Assembly (NCBI RefSeq): GCF_900104455.1
Contig: NZ_FNHB01000001.1
Location: 124,001 to 188,000, forward strand
DNA length: 64,000 bases
DNA from: Dendrosporobacter quercicolus
GTDB lineage: Bacteria > Bacillota > Negativicutes > DSM-1736 > Dendrosporobacteraceae
Direction: 5' to 3'
Made by a program: the position numbers and the translations under genes. This document shows positions 18,148 through 27,225 of the stretch, piece after piece. The stretch's first letter is position 1, and each line of letters opens with the position of its first letter. The notes below the pieces were generated by a model, which was not told the DNA's origin, searched no databases, and saw only the letters and a list, made by a program, of their open reading frames with translations.

Positions 18148-19908
18148 ATGAAAGCGCAAAACTGGGATAAACAGGACGTTCAATTTTTAGCCAATTTAGC
18201 GCTGCCGGTACGAAAGCTGGCTGCTGCGATGAAACAGGGCAAAGGGGCAAGAATCGGACAAAGTACAGTGGTCAGCCAAAAAGTTCACACCTTCAATCCA
18301 TTGACGCCGCAATTTATCCATATTCTGCAGGATGTCGACGCCGGGCAGACGTTTTATCAACAAACAGCCGCCGGCAGGGTATATCATATGGATATCTTTC
18401 ATCAGCAGGGCTTGATTGACCATCACCTGGTGGCGGCAGCCTTAAAAAGGGCAGCGGATGTTTATCAGTTTCAATTTTCGTTAAGCAGTATTGTTTTTGC
18501 TGAAAATGGCAGCCGCGGAGTGAACACCGACTATATTGACATCCAAACCGGTACCGGCGGCGGGCGGGTTACCGGCGCTTTAACCTACGGTAAAAAATTA
18601 TCGCTGCGCAAGGCTCATGAAAATCATGTTCATTTTGCCGCTATGTTCGAGGCGCAGCACCAGGCATTTTTATTTTATGCCGTGTTGGCGATAGAGGCTG
18701 TTATTCTGTCCAATCATTTAGAGCTGCGCCGCAACGAGCGGCTGATTCATATTAAAGGAAAGCAGGAGAAGCCGGAGATGGCGGACTATACGGATGAAAC
18801 CGATTCCTTTATGCAGCGCAACAGCAGTGGGTTTGGACAAAAGCTGTCCCCAGCGGTAAAACAGCACAAATTGGTTCAGGATGCACTCGAATTGGCCGAT
18901 CATTTTGACACTATTCAGGATGCGCAGCAGTTTATGAATAAACTACATTCGCCCAATAAGAGCAAATTCATGCAAGATCTGGAGGATGACGGTGAAAGGC
19001 AGCGCTTACTGGACCGGCTGACCGGTATGGGAATTGTCAAAGCGGGTCAAAGATCACTGGAACTTACCGTTTATGGCCAAGAATTAGAACAGTACCTAAA
19101 GGAGCATTTTCTTGAAATTGAAGCTCATCTACGAAAATCTTTCCGGGCGATTAAACCGCTGTCCAGGCAGGCGGGAAAAAATAAAATTCAGTGTTGCCGC
19201 TATGAATGGAATACCGGCGTTGCCGCCTGGCAGAAGAATAATGACCAAAAAGACGGGGAACTGGCTGTCGCCGATACCGTTGCCCTTGCCGCCCGGCGGA
19301 TGGTGATTGACCAACAGCCTGAATTTCAGATTAATGATGAGGACATAAGCTATTTTGCCCGGGAGAAGGTCAGCAAAGCTGAATTATGCGTACTGATAGA
19401 TACCAGCGCCAGCATGACGGGAGCAAGATGGAGAGCGGCCAAGTTTCTAGTCAGATATTTGCTGTTATCAACACCTGACCGGGTCGGTGTTATTACGTTT
19501 CAGGAGAACTATGCCAATATTACCGTTCCGCTGACCCGTGATTACCGGGAAGTTGAGAACTGCCTGCGGACAATAAAACCTGCCGGGGCAACCCCGTTGG
19601 CCCTGGGGATCAAGACCTGCCTGGACTATTTAACCAATACCAGAACGCACAATCCGCTGCTGTTGTTAATCAGCGACGGCCTGCCGACTTTGGCCGACCA
19701 ATCCCGTGATCCGGTCGCCGATGCTTTGGCGGCGGCGCGGGCAATAAAACAACAGGGGTATGGCTTTACCTGTATTGGGTTGAAACCTCATCACAGCTAT
19801 CTTACCCAGCTGGCCGAGCTGGCCGGGGGAAGCGCCTATATGCTGGAGGAGCTGGAAAAACAACTGCTGGTGCAGGCGGCCTGGGAGCAGCGGCTGAAAC
19901 TGGTTTGA
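18148..19908 (+). CDS. VWA-domain protein, partner of the AAA+ ATPase
   Basis: A 586-residue protein whose C-terminal third is a von Willebrand A domain. The MIDAS metal site is visible as DTSASMTG near residue 417, with further Thr and Asp in GATPLALG and LISDGLPTL. The N-terminal 400 residues are charged and helical with no family I recognise. It starts one base after the ATPase stop codon. ATPase plus VWA pairs such as ChlI/ChlD and MoxR/VWA remodel or metallate partner proteins. The client here is unknown. Confidence 0.8.
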   Translation: MKAQNWDKQDVQFLANLALPVRKLAAAMKQGKGARIGQSTVVSQKVHTFNPLTPQFIHILQDVDAGQTFYQQTAAGRVYHMDIFHQQGLIDHHLVAAALKRAADVYQFQFSLSSIVFAENGSRGVNTDYIDIQTGTGGGRVTGALTYGKKLSLRKAHENHVHFAAMFEAQHQAFLFYAVLAIEAVILSNHLELRRNERLIHIKGKQEKPEMADYTDETDSFMQRNSSGFGQKLSPAVKQHKLVQDALELADHFDTIQDAQQFMNKLHSPNKSKFMQDLEDDGERQRLLDRLTGMGIVKAGQRSLELTVYGQELEQYLKEHFLEIEAHLRKSFRAIKPLSRQAGKNKIQCCRYEWNTGVAAWQKNNDQKDGELAVADTVALAARRMVIDQQPEFQINDEDISYFAREKVSKAELCVLIDTSASMTGARWRAAKFLVRYLLLSTPDRVGVITFQENYANITVPLTRDYREVENCLRTIKPAGATPLALGIKTCLDYLTNTRTHNPLLLLISDGLPTLADQSRDPVADALAAARAIKQQGYGFTCIGLKPHHSYLTQLAELAGGSAYMLEELEKQLLVQAAWEQRLKLV

Positions 19909-20003
19909 CCCGAAGGTCTGCTTGCTCTAAAGCCTGCCGGCGGCGGGCTTGATTTACGGTTCTGCTGCGGAGCTATGTTGTTGAAAAAGAATACCGTCTG
20001 TCC

Positions 20004-20045
20004 GGCGCTATTTCCGTGAACGGAGCAGCGCCTGTTTTATTTTAT
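20004..20045 (+). terminator. terminator after the ATPase-VWA pair
   Basis: GGCGCT...AGCGCC with an inner TCCGT/ACGGA stem is followed by TGTTTTATTTTATC. The rest of the 267-base gap after the VWA gene (19909-20175) holds no gene that I can see. Confidence 0.8.
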
Positions 20046-20081
20046 CAAGTGAAAAGGATTATTGTATTCTTTCCGAGAATA

Positions 20082-20097
20082 TTACATGATTATGTAA
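20082..20097. promoter_or_regulatory. imperfect palindrome upstream of recJ
   Basis: TTACATGATTATGTAA is a near-perfect 16-base palindrome (7 of 8 positions) about 80 bases before the recJ-fusion start. It may be an operator; no matching regulator is identified. Confidence 0.35.
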
Positions 20098-20175
20098 CAA
20101 TTTAGCCTACATAAGAAAAGCAAATAGAGTATTTAACCGATAGATAAGCGATGTTTTAGCACCGATGGAGGTATT

Positions 20176-23100
20176 ATGGCCAAACTACCTAAGGCATGGC
20201 GTTTTTTTCCGGTTAAACCGGACCTGAATGAAAAAATTGCCAGTTCGTTTGCTGTTTCAAAGGTGATCGCGCAGTTGCTGATTAACCGCGGTCAGATTGA
20301 GGACGAGACGGTGCAGGCCTTTTTGCACGGCACAGCCGATAGTCTGGGCAGTCCAGGGCAGTTAAAAGATTGCGACAAAGCCGTTAGGCGGATCATAAAA
20401 GCAATTGACAGTCAGGAAAAAATAATGATCTATGGCGATTATGATGTGGACGGGATAACGGCCACGGCGGTTATGTTAAAAGTACTCCAGCAGCTTGGCG
20501 CCAAGGCTGACTATTATATTCCCGACCGCCAAAGTGAGGGTTACGGACTGAATGCCCAGGCTTTGGAGCAGTTTATTCAGGCCGGAACCGGTCTGATCAT
20601 TTCAGTAGATTGCGGAATAAGCGCTGTCGAGGCTGTGGCGCAGGTAAATCGCAGACTGGATATCATTATTACCGATCATCACCAGCCTCCGGCGGTGCTG
20701 CCTGAGGCTGCAGCAATCGTTAATCCCAAGCAGGAGGACTGTTTATACCCGGAAAAAAACCTGGCGGGAGTCGGCGTGGCGTTTAAGGTTTGCCAGGCGT
20801 TGTGGCGCAAAGTGAAGAACCAGGAGTTGATGGATTTTTTCGATATTGTGGCAGTTGGCACCATTGCCGATATCGTGCCGTTGGTGGGTGAAAACCGCAT
20901 TTTGGTTAAACTGGGACTGAAGCGGCTGGCAGCAACGGACAATACCGGATTACAGGCATTAATCAAGGTTTGCGGCCTGACGCCTGATCAATTGGATGCC
21001 GGCAAGATCGGTTATGTTGTGGCGCCCCGTCTAAACGCAGCCGGGCGTTTGGGGCAGGCGGCAGGCGGTGTGGAGCTGTTGCTGACAGACGATCAAAGTA
21101 GAGCGGCTGAACTGGCAAGCCAGCTGGATCACAGCAATGCCCAACGACAGCTGGTGGAAAAAGAGATTCTGGCCAAAGCGGAAGAACAACTGCAAGACCT
21201 TGACCTTGCGACGGCCAAGGTGCTCGTACTGGCGGGGGATAACTGGCATTCCGGCGTAATTGGCATTGTCGCATCGCGTCTGGTTGACCGTTATTACCGT
21301 CCTACCATTATTATTGGCGTTCAGGATGGGATCGGCAAAGGCTCAGGCCGCAGTATCGCCGGTTTTGATCTTTATCAGGCGCTGGCAAAGTGCGAGGACC
21401 TTTTGATACAGTATGGCGGCCATCGTCAGGCCGCCGGCTTAAGTATTGCCGCCGCTGATATTGACAAATTGCGAAACAGGCTGAATAATATAGCTGCAGA
21501 GTTGTTATCCGAAACAGATTATATTCCGGTGTTAAATATTGATGCCGAAGTGGCCCTGGAGGAAATCAATGCCGGGCTGGTGGAAGAGCTGGCCTGTCTG
21601 GAGCCTTTTGGCATGGGCAATCCAAGTCCGGTTTTTGCCTGTAGAAATGTTATTCTGTCTGATCTCCGGGCGATTGGGCAGGAAGGGCGCCATCTTAAAT
21701 TCCGGGTGCGGCGAAAGAATGTCAGCGGTGATGGTATTGCCTGGGAAATGGGTGAATTAACTGCGCAGTTGCAGTGCAATGCTGTAGTTGATGTTGCTTT
21801 TCAGCCGGAAATAAACCATTGGAACGGTCGCAGCAACATTCAATTAAAAACCCGCGATATCCGGGGGAATGATCAGCAATTGAGTGAACTTGATCAATTA
21901 TATTCAGCCGATCATTCGTTTAATCAATATAAAAACCTGATAGATTCCGAACAGTTTTTTACGAAAATCGTCGGGGTGACTTTTGACAATCGCCAGGCTG
22001 TCATCGCCGGGCTGCAGCCCGGCCAGCCTTTAACCCTGCAGCGCGAGCCATTAAATTGTTATGACGGCAATGCAATCAAAGTACTGGACGAGAGTGGCCG
22101 AATGGTTGGCTATTTGAAGGCCGCTCTGGCGAAGGAAATGGCCGGCGCAATGGATGCAGGCCGTCTGTTCAGTTGTGTGATAACTGCACTTACCGGCGGC
22201 AGCGACTGTCAGCTGGGGGTAAATGTTCTGATTTTTAGGGACTGCCTTGCCGGCAGCCGGATACTTTCCAAGCCGGCTGATCATGAAACCATCCGTATGG
22301 CGCTGCTGGGAGACCGGACGTATCATGACAGTCAGCGGCTGGTGCTGGGAAGACTGTCAGCCAGGCAAAATACATTGGCAATTATGGGAACAGGCCGGGG
22401 GAAATCGGCAATTTTTCAAGCTCACGCCGCCGCTTTGGCCCTTAGCGCCCGGCAGATGACGATTGTTGTCTATCCTTTGCGGGCCTTGGTCAATGATCAA
22501 TTCATTCATCTCAGCAGAAAGATGGACAAGTTGGGTTTACGGGTGTTGAAGGGCAACGGGACGTTAAGCACCGACGAACGGGCGGCGCTGCTTGCCGCGC
22601 TGCATGAAGGCAGTGTCGACATACTGCTGACGACACCGGAGTTTGCCGAAGCTCATTTGGGTTTATTGACCGCGCAAATTGACCGCATTGGATTTTTCGT
22701 TATTGATGAATGCCATCATATCAGCCATAGCGCCAAGCAGCGTCCTGTTTATCGCAGGCTGGACAGTATGATCGGAAAATTGGGCCGTCCCCTGGTGCTG
22801 GGCGTAACAGCGACAGCGGACAGGGAGACCGCGGCCGGGATACAGCAAATGCTCAATATTGATCAAATCATTGTTGATAAAACGATCCGCAATAATCTGT
22901 CACTGGCCGACAGGCGGAATATTGTCGATAAATTAAGTTATATTATACATGTTGTCAAACAGCAGGAGAAAACCCTTGTTTTTGTCAACAGCCGGAAAAA
23001 AGCAGTTGAACTGGCCGGTCAGTTGCGGGAAAAACTGCCTGAACTGGACCAGCAAATCGCCTTTTATCATGCCGGTTTAACGAATGAATGGCGCAATAAG

Positions 23101-23721
23101 GTTGAAGAATGGTACAGACAGGGAACGATAAAGGTAGTGGTGGCCACAAGCGCTTTTGGTGAAGGGATTGACTTCCCTGACATCCGTCATGTGATTCAGT
23201 ATCACCTGGCCTTTAATTTAACCACGTTTAATCAGCAATGCGGGCGGGCCGGACGGGATGGCGGAGCCGCTACCATTCATCTCTTGTTTGGCCAGGAGGA
23301 TATCCGTCTTAATGAGTTGATTTTGCAGGATACAGCACCGGAGCGGGAAACGATTGCCAATATTTACATAGTGCTAAAAGCAGAATATAAACAGCATCAG
23401 CAAGTAAACTTAACCAATCGGGAGATTGCCGAGCAAGTACGGCTGCGAGGCCGTGGTTCCGTTCAGGAGCGCGGCGTTGGCGTTGCGCTGCGCATATTGG
23501 AAGACTTGCAGTTAATCTGGCGGGAAACTTCCGGCGGCAGGCGGACAATTTTTCTTCAGCCGCAGCCTGACCATAAACGTAATTTAGAGCAATCGGCGAC
23601 CTATTATGAAGGCCTGCTTGAGAAAACCGAATTTTCTTTGTTTGCTCACCGCTTGATGAACGCAGATCAGGACGAAATTTTAGCGTGGATCAACAGCCCA
23701 TTATATCCGCAGGATGCATAA
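20176..23721 (+). CDS. recJ: RecJ exonuclease fused to HIRAN domain and RecQ-like helicase
   Basis: A single 1181-residue frame. Residues 1 to about 560 are RecJ, a 5'-3' single-strand exonuclease: motif I GDYDVDG at 87-93, motif II SVDCGIS, DHH at 167-169 in IITDHHQPP, and YGGHRQAAGLS of DHHA1. Residues about 595-690 match a HIRAN domain (KIVGVTFDNRQ, EPLNCYDGNAIKVLDE, VGYLKAALAKEM). The rest is a RecQ-like helicase: GTGRGKS near 738, VIDECHH near 842, GVTATAD, and QQCGRAGRDGG near 1019, followed by a winged-helix-like tail. RecJ alone is usually 550-800 residues. GGAGG precedes the ATG. apt follows 14 bases later. Confidence 0.93.
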   Translation: MAKLPKAWRFFPVKPDLNEKIASSFAVSKVIAQLLINRGQIEDETVQAFLHGTADSLGSPGQLKDCDKAVRRIIKAIDSQEKIMIYGDYDVDGITATAVMLKVLQQLGAKADYYIPDRQSEGYGLNAQALEQFIQAGTGLIISVDCGISAVEAVAQVNRRLDIIITDHHQPPAVLPEAAAIVNPKQEDCLYPEKNLAGVGVAFKVCQALWRKVKNQELMDFFDIVAVGTIADIVPLVGENRILVKLGLKRLAATDNTGLQALIKVCGLTPDQLDAGKIGYVVAPRLNAAGRLGQAAGGVELLLTDDQSRAAELASQLDHSNAQRQLVEKEILAKAEEQLQDLDLATAKVLVLAGDNWHSGVIGIVASRLVDRYYRPTIIIGVQDGIGKGSGRSIAGFDLYQALAKCEDLLIQYGGHRQAAGLSIAAADIDKLRNRLNNIAAELLSETDYIPVLNIDAEVALEEINAGLVEELACLEPFGMGNPSPVFACRNVILSDLRAIGQEGRHLKFRVRRKNVSGDGIAWEMGELTAQLQCNAVVDVAFQPEINHWNGRSNIQLKTRDIRGNDQQLSELDQLYSADHSFNQYKNLIDSEQFFTKIVGVTFDNRQAVIAGLQPGQPLTLQREPLNCYDGNAIKVLDESGRMVGYLKAALAKEMAGAMDAGRLFSCVITALTGGSDCQLGVNVLIFRDCLAGSRILSKPADHETIRMALLGDRTYHDSQRLVLGRLSARQNTLAIMGTGRGKSAIFQAHAAALALSARQMTIVVYPLRALVNDQFIHLSRKMDKLGLRVLKGNGTLSTDERAALLAALHEGSVDILLTTPEFAEAHLGLLTAQIDRIGFFVIDECHHISHSAKQRPVYRRLDSMIGKLGRPLVLGVTATADRETAAGIQQMLNIDQIIVDKTIRNNLSLADRRNIVDKLSYIIHVVKQQEKTLVFVNSRKKAVELAGQLREKLPELDQQIAFYHAGLTNEWRNKVEEWYRQGTIKVVVATSAFGEGIDFPDIRHVIQYHLAFNLTTFNQQCGRAGRDGGAATIHLLFGQEDIRLNELILQDTAPERETIANIYIVLKAEYKQHQQVNLTNREIAEQVRLRGRGSVQERGVGVALRILEDLQLIWRETSGGRRTIFLQPQPDHKRNLEQSATYYEGLLEKTEFSLFAHRLMNADQDEILAWINSPLYPQDA

Positions 23722-23735
23722 GGGAGGTCAAATCG

Positions 23736-24254
23736 GTGAAGTTTAAGGAAAAGATTAGAGAAATCCAGGATTTTCCTGAAAAGGGAATCCAGTTTAAAGA
23801 TATTACCACACTGCTCAAAGACGGCAAAGCGTTTCATGCTGCCATCAACCAATTGGCCCAGCCGTTTCGCCATCAGGACATTGATCTGGTCGTCGGGCCG
23901 GAGGCCAGGGGATTTGTTGTTGGAGCTCCGGTGGCCTATGCCTTGGGTGTGGGCTTCGTGCCGGTAAGAAAATCCGGCAAACTGCCGGGTGAGACGCTCA
24001 GCTACCGGTATACACTGGAATATGGCGAGAATGTGCTGGAGGTTCACCGGGATGCGGTTAAGCCGGGCCAGAAAGTGTTAATTGCCGATGATCTGCTGGC
24101 AACCGGCGGAACAACCCGGGCGGTTGTCCAAATGGTGGAGCAGCTGGGGGGCGAGGTTGTCGGCTTGACGTTTATGATTGAACTGCTATATTTAAAAGGC
24201 CGGCAATTATTAGGGCATGATAATATTACTTCACTGCTTAAATATAAGCAGTGA
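23736..24254 (+). CDS. apt: adenine phosphoribosyltransferase
   Basis: Salvages adenine to AMP with PRPP. The protein has 172 residues, the standard length, starting at GTG 23736 with GGGAGG upstream; an upstream in-frame ATG at 23685 is inside recJ. FKEKIREIQDFPEKGIQFKDIT is the typical N terminus, split here by no indel. The PRPP loop VLIADDLLATGGTT is intact. The recJ-apt-relA order is a long-conserved Firmicute cluster. Confidence 0.97.
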   Translation: MKFKEKIREIQDFPEKGIQFKDITTLLKDGKAFHAAINQLAQPFRHQDIDLVVGPEARGFVVGAPVAYALGVGFVPVRKSGKLPGETLSYRYTLEYGENVLEVHRDAVKPGQKVLIADDLLATGGTTRAVVQMVEQLGGEVVGLTFMIELLYLKGRQLLGHDNITSLLKYKQ

Positions 24255-24284
24255 GATGGAATTTGACGGGGTTGAAAAATCTAG

Positions 24285-26498
24285 ATGGGCAATGAAGCGA
24301 TAGCGCCAATAGAGGATATCATTAAACAAATACAAGCATATCAGCCGGACGCGCCAGTCGAGCTGGTCAGAAAAGCGTATGCCTTTGCTTATGATGCGCA
24401 TGAGGGTCAATTGCGCGTTTCCGGGGAAGAATATATCATTCATCCGTTAGGCGTTGCCCAGATTCTGGCGGACTTGAAAATTGATGCTGTTACCATTAGC
24501 GCTTCCCTGCTGCATGATGTTGTGGAGGATACCGGCTACTCCCTGGTGGAACTGGAAAAGCACTTCAGTAAGGAAATCGCCTTGCTGGTTGATGGGGTAA
24601 CAAAGCTGAACCGCATTGAATACAAATCGAAGGAAGAACAGCAACTGGAAAACTACCGGAAAATGTTTCTCGCAATGGCGAAAGACATCCGGGTGGTACT
24701 GATCAAGCTGGCTGACCGACTTCACAATATGCGAACCTTAAAACACATGCCGGAAGCCAAGCAACGGAAAATAGCCGGAGAAACTTTGGAAATTTTTGCT
24801 CCCCTGGCGCACCGTCTGGGTATGTCCAATATTAAATGGGAGCTTGAGGATTTAGCGTTACGTTATCTGGAACCGGAAAAGTATTATGAACTGGTGGAAA
24901 AAGTCAAACAAAAACGCAAAGAACGGGAAGAACTGGTAAATGCCTCAATTCAAATTTTAATTGAGCGGCTGGGAACGGTCGGAATTATCGCTGATATTCA
25001 GGGGCGTCCCAAACATTTTTACAGTATTTATAAAAAAATGCAGAAAGGCAATAAAGATTTAAGTGAAATCTATGATCTTTCAGCAATCAGAATTTTAGTG
25101 GACAGCGTGAAAGACTGTTACGGCGCTCTGGGCATTGTTCACACTTTATGGAAACCGCTTCCGGGCCGCTTTAAGGACTATATTGCAATGCCGAAGTCCA
25201 ATATGTATCAGTCTTTGCATACCACCGTAATCGGTACCCGGGGACAGCCGCTGGAAATCCAAATACGAACCTGGACGATGCATCAGGTTTCGGAATATGG
25301 CATTGCCGCACACTGGCGCTATAAAGAAGGCGGTAAGGGCGCTGATAAGGAATTTGATCAAAAATTGTCCTGGCTCCGGCAATTGCTGGAATGGCAGCAG
25401 GAACTCCGTGATCCCCGTGAATTCATGGAGGCTCTGACACTGGATGTTTTTTCCGATGAAGTGTTTGTATTTACGCCGAAAGGCGATGTGATTGATTTGC
25501 CGGCCGGATCAATACCGATTGATTTTGCTTATCGCATTCATACCGATGTCGGCCACCGGTGCGTAGGAGCCAAGGTCAATGGTAAAATTGTTCCGCTTGA
25601 ATACAAATTGATCAATGGCGATATTGTTGAAATTATTACCAGCAAGCAGAATAACGGCCCCAGCCGAGACTGGCTGAATATTGTCGGTTCCTCCGAAACG
25701 CGCAATAAAATTCGTCAATGGTATAAAAAGGAAAAACGCGAGGAAAACGTAGCCAAAGGCCGGGAACTGATTGAAAAAGAAAGTAAAAAACTGGGGTATG
25801 ACTGGAAAGCATTGTCCAAGGGCGATCGCTTAATTGAGGTGGCCAAAAAGTTTAATATTCTTAATGAAGAAGATCTTCTGGCAGCGCTGGGTTTTGGCGG
25901 TGTAACCATTCATGGCGTTATGACCAAGCTGATTGAATTACATAAAAAAGAATTACGCAGCACTACACCGCCGGATATTTCTCAGATTTTAGCCGGACTA
26001 AAACCGAAAAATACCAAACGCAAATCCAGCCACGGGGTGCTGGTTGAAGGCGAGGCCGGCTTGATGGTGCGGCTGGCGCGCTGCTGCAATCCGATTCCCG
26101 GCGACGGCATTGTGGGGTATATTACCAGAGGCCGGGGCGTTTCCGTTCACCGGTCCGACTGCCCGAATATTTTAAATCAGCCGGACGAGTATGAACGGAT
26201 GATCGAGGTAAACTGGGATATTCATACCGACAATACGTATAAGGTTACCATTGAGGTTACCTGCAGCGACCGGGCGGGCATACTATCGGAGTTAATGATG
26301 ATTCCCGCTGAGAGTAAGACCAACATTAGCTCGGTCAATACCAGAACCCACAAAAATAAAACCGTCACAATCATCCTAACGCTGGATATCAGCAATGCAA
26401 GTCAGGTCGAAACCATTATGACCAAATTGCGCCGGGTTAAAGAGGTGTACAGCGTATACCGCAGTATACCCAATATGGGAATGTCCGGCAGTAATTAG
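24285..26498 (+). CDS. relA: bifunctional (p)ppGpp synthetase/hydrolase
   Basis: Rel-type stringent-response enzyme of 737 residues that makes and degrades (p)ppGpp. The HD hydrolase domain is intact (HPLGVAQILADL, LLHDVVEDT near residue 77), so both activities are expected. The synthetase domain includes DLSAIRILV and NMYQSLHTTV. A TGS domain spans about 385-450 (VFTPKGDVIDLPAGSIPIDFA), and an ACT domain ends the protein (EVTCSDRAGILSELM). The Cys-rich RCCNPIPGDGI segment is typical. It lies 30 bases after apt. Confidence 0.97.
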   Translation: MGNEAIAPIEDIIKQIQAYQPDAPVELVRKAYAFAYDAHEGQLRVSGEEYIIHPLGVAQILADLKIDAVTISASLLHDVVEDTGYSLVELEKHFSKEIALLVDGVTKLNRIEYKSKEEQQLENYRKMFLAMAKDIRVVLIKLADRLHNMRTLKHMPEAKQRKIAGETLEIFAPLAHRLGMSNIKWELEDLALRYLEPEKYYELVEKVKQKRKEREELVNASIQILIERLGTVGIIADIQGRPKHFYSIYKKMQKGNKDLSEIYDLSAIRILVDSVKDCYGALGIVHTLWKPLPGRFKDYIAMPKSNMYQSLHTTVIGTRGQPLEIQIRTWTMHQVSEYGIAAHWRYKEGGKGADKEFDQKLSWLRQLLEWQQELRDPREFMEALTLDVFSDEVFVFTPKGDVIDLPAGSIPIDFAYRIHTDVGHRCVGAKVNGKIVPLEYKLINGDIVEIITSKQNNGPSRDWLNIVGSSETRNKIRQWYKKEKREENVAKGRELIEKESKKLGYDWKALSKGDRLIEVAKKFNILNEEDLLAALGFGGVTIHGVMTKLIELHKKELRSTTPPDISQILAGLKPKNTKRKSSHGVLVEGEAGLMVRLARCCNPIPGDGIVGYITRGRGVSVHRSDCPNILNQPDEYERMIEVNWDIHTDNTYKVTIEVTCSDRAGILSELMMIPAESKTNISSVNTRTHKNKTVTIILTLDISNASQVETIMTKLRRVKEVYSVYRSIPNMGMSGSN

Positions 26499-26526
26499 CA
26501 GTGAACAGCTGCATTGGAGGATGCGT

Positions 26527-27147
26527 ATGATCAAATTTGTCAAACTGGCCGTAGGAGCACTGGGAACGAATTGTTATATTGTCCATTGTAGTGAAACAAA
26601 GCAGGCGGCAGTCATTGATCCCGGCGGCAATGCCGAAGAAATCATTGCTTATTTGCGTGGTGAGCAGCTTGAGACAGTAGCGATTATCAATACGCACGGT
26701 CATGCTGACCACATTGCGGCTAATGGCAAGGTCCAGCAGGCTACCGGGGCGCCGGTTCTGATTCATGAAGCCGATGCCGGCATGCTGATAAGCGCAAGTC
26801 TCAATTTGTCGAGCTATATTGGGGGCGGTTTAGTATTGCCGCCGGCCGACCGTTTACTCAAGGACGGTGATATGATTCAGGTCGGCAATATTCAGTTTAA
26901 GGTACTCCATACTCCCGGACACACGCCGGGCGGGATTTGTTTAAGTTACGATAAAGTTCTGTTTTGCGGCGATACATTATTTTACCAATCTGTGGGAAGG
27001 ACCGATTTACCAGGCGGTTCAATGGGTAAACTAATGGCAAGCGTTAAAGAAAAATTATTTGTTTTGCCGGCAGAGACCAAAGTATTTCCCGGCCATGGGC
27101 CGGAAACCACGATTGGCTGGGAAATTGCCAATAATCCGTTTGTTTAA
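26527..27147 (+). CDS. MBL-fold metallohydrolase (glyoxalase II-like)
   Basis: A 206-residue metallo-beta-lactamase-fold hydrolase. The zinc motif is THGHADHIAANG near residue 58, with further ligands in HTPGHTPGG, CGDTLF and FPGHGP. Such proteins often hydrolyse acylglutathione or other thioesters, but the substrate is not determined. I start at 26527 because GGAGG is seven bases before it; an ATG at 26521 is too close. It follows relA, where Bacillus has the dtd gene. Confidence 0.9.
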   Translation: MIKFVKLAVGALGTNCYIVHCSETKQAAVIDPGGNAEEIIAYLRGEQLETVAIINTHGHADHIAANGKVQQATGAPVLIHEADAGMLISASLNLSSYIGGGLVLPPADRLLKDGDMIQVGNIQFKVLHTPGHTPGGICLSYDKVLFCGDTLFYQSVGRTDLPGGSMGKLMASVKEKLFVLPAETKVFPGHGPETTIGWEIANNPFV

Positions 27148-27225
27148 CCAGGACCAACAGATTTAATCCAGCGCCGAACGGACAGTGAGGCAAACTTTTG
27201 GCGGTTTGGATTGGGGAGGACATCA

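Noticed and set aside
17709-18250. overlapping - strand frames at the end of the AAA+ gene
   Set aside because: They arise from the Pro/Ala/Gly-rich linker composition and have no start signals.
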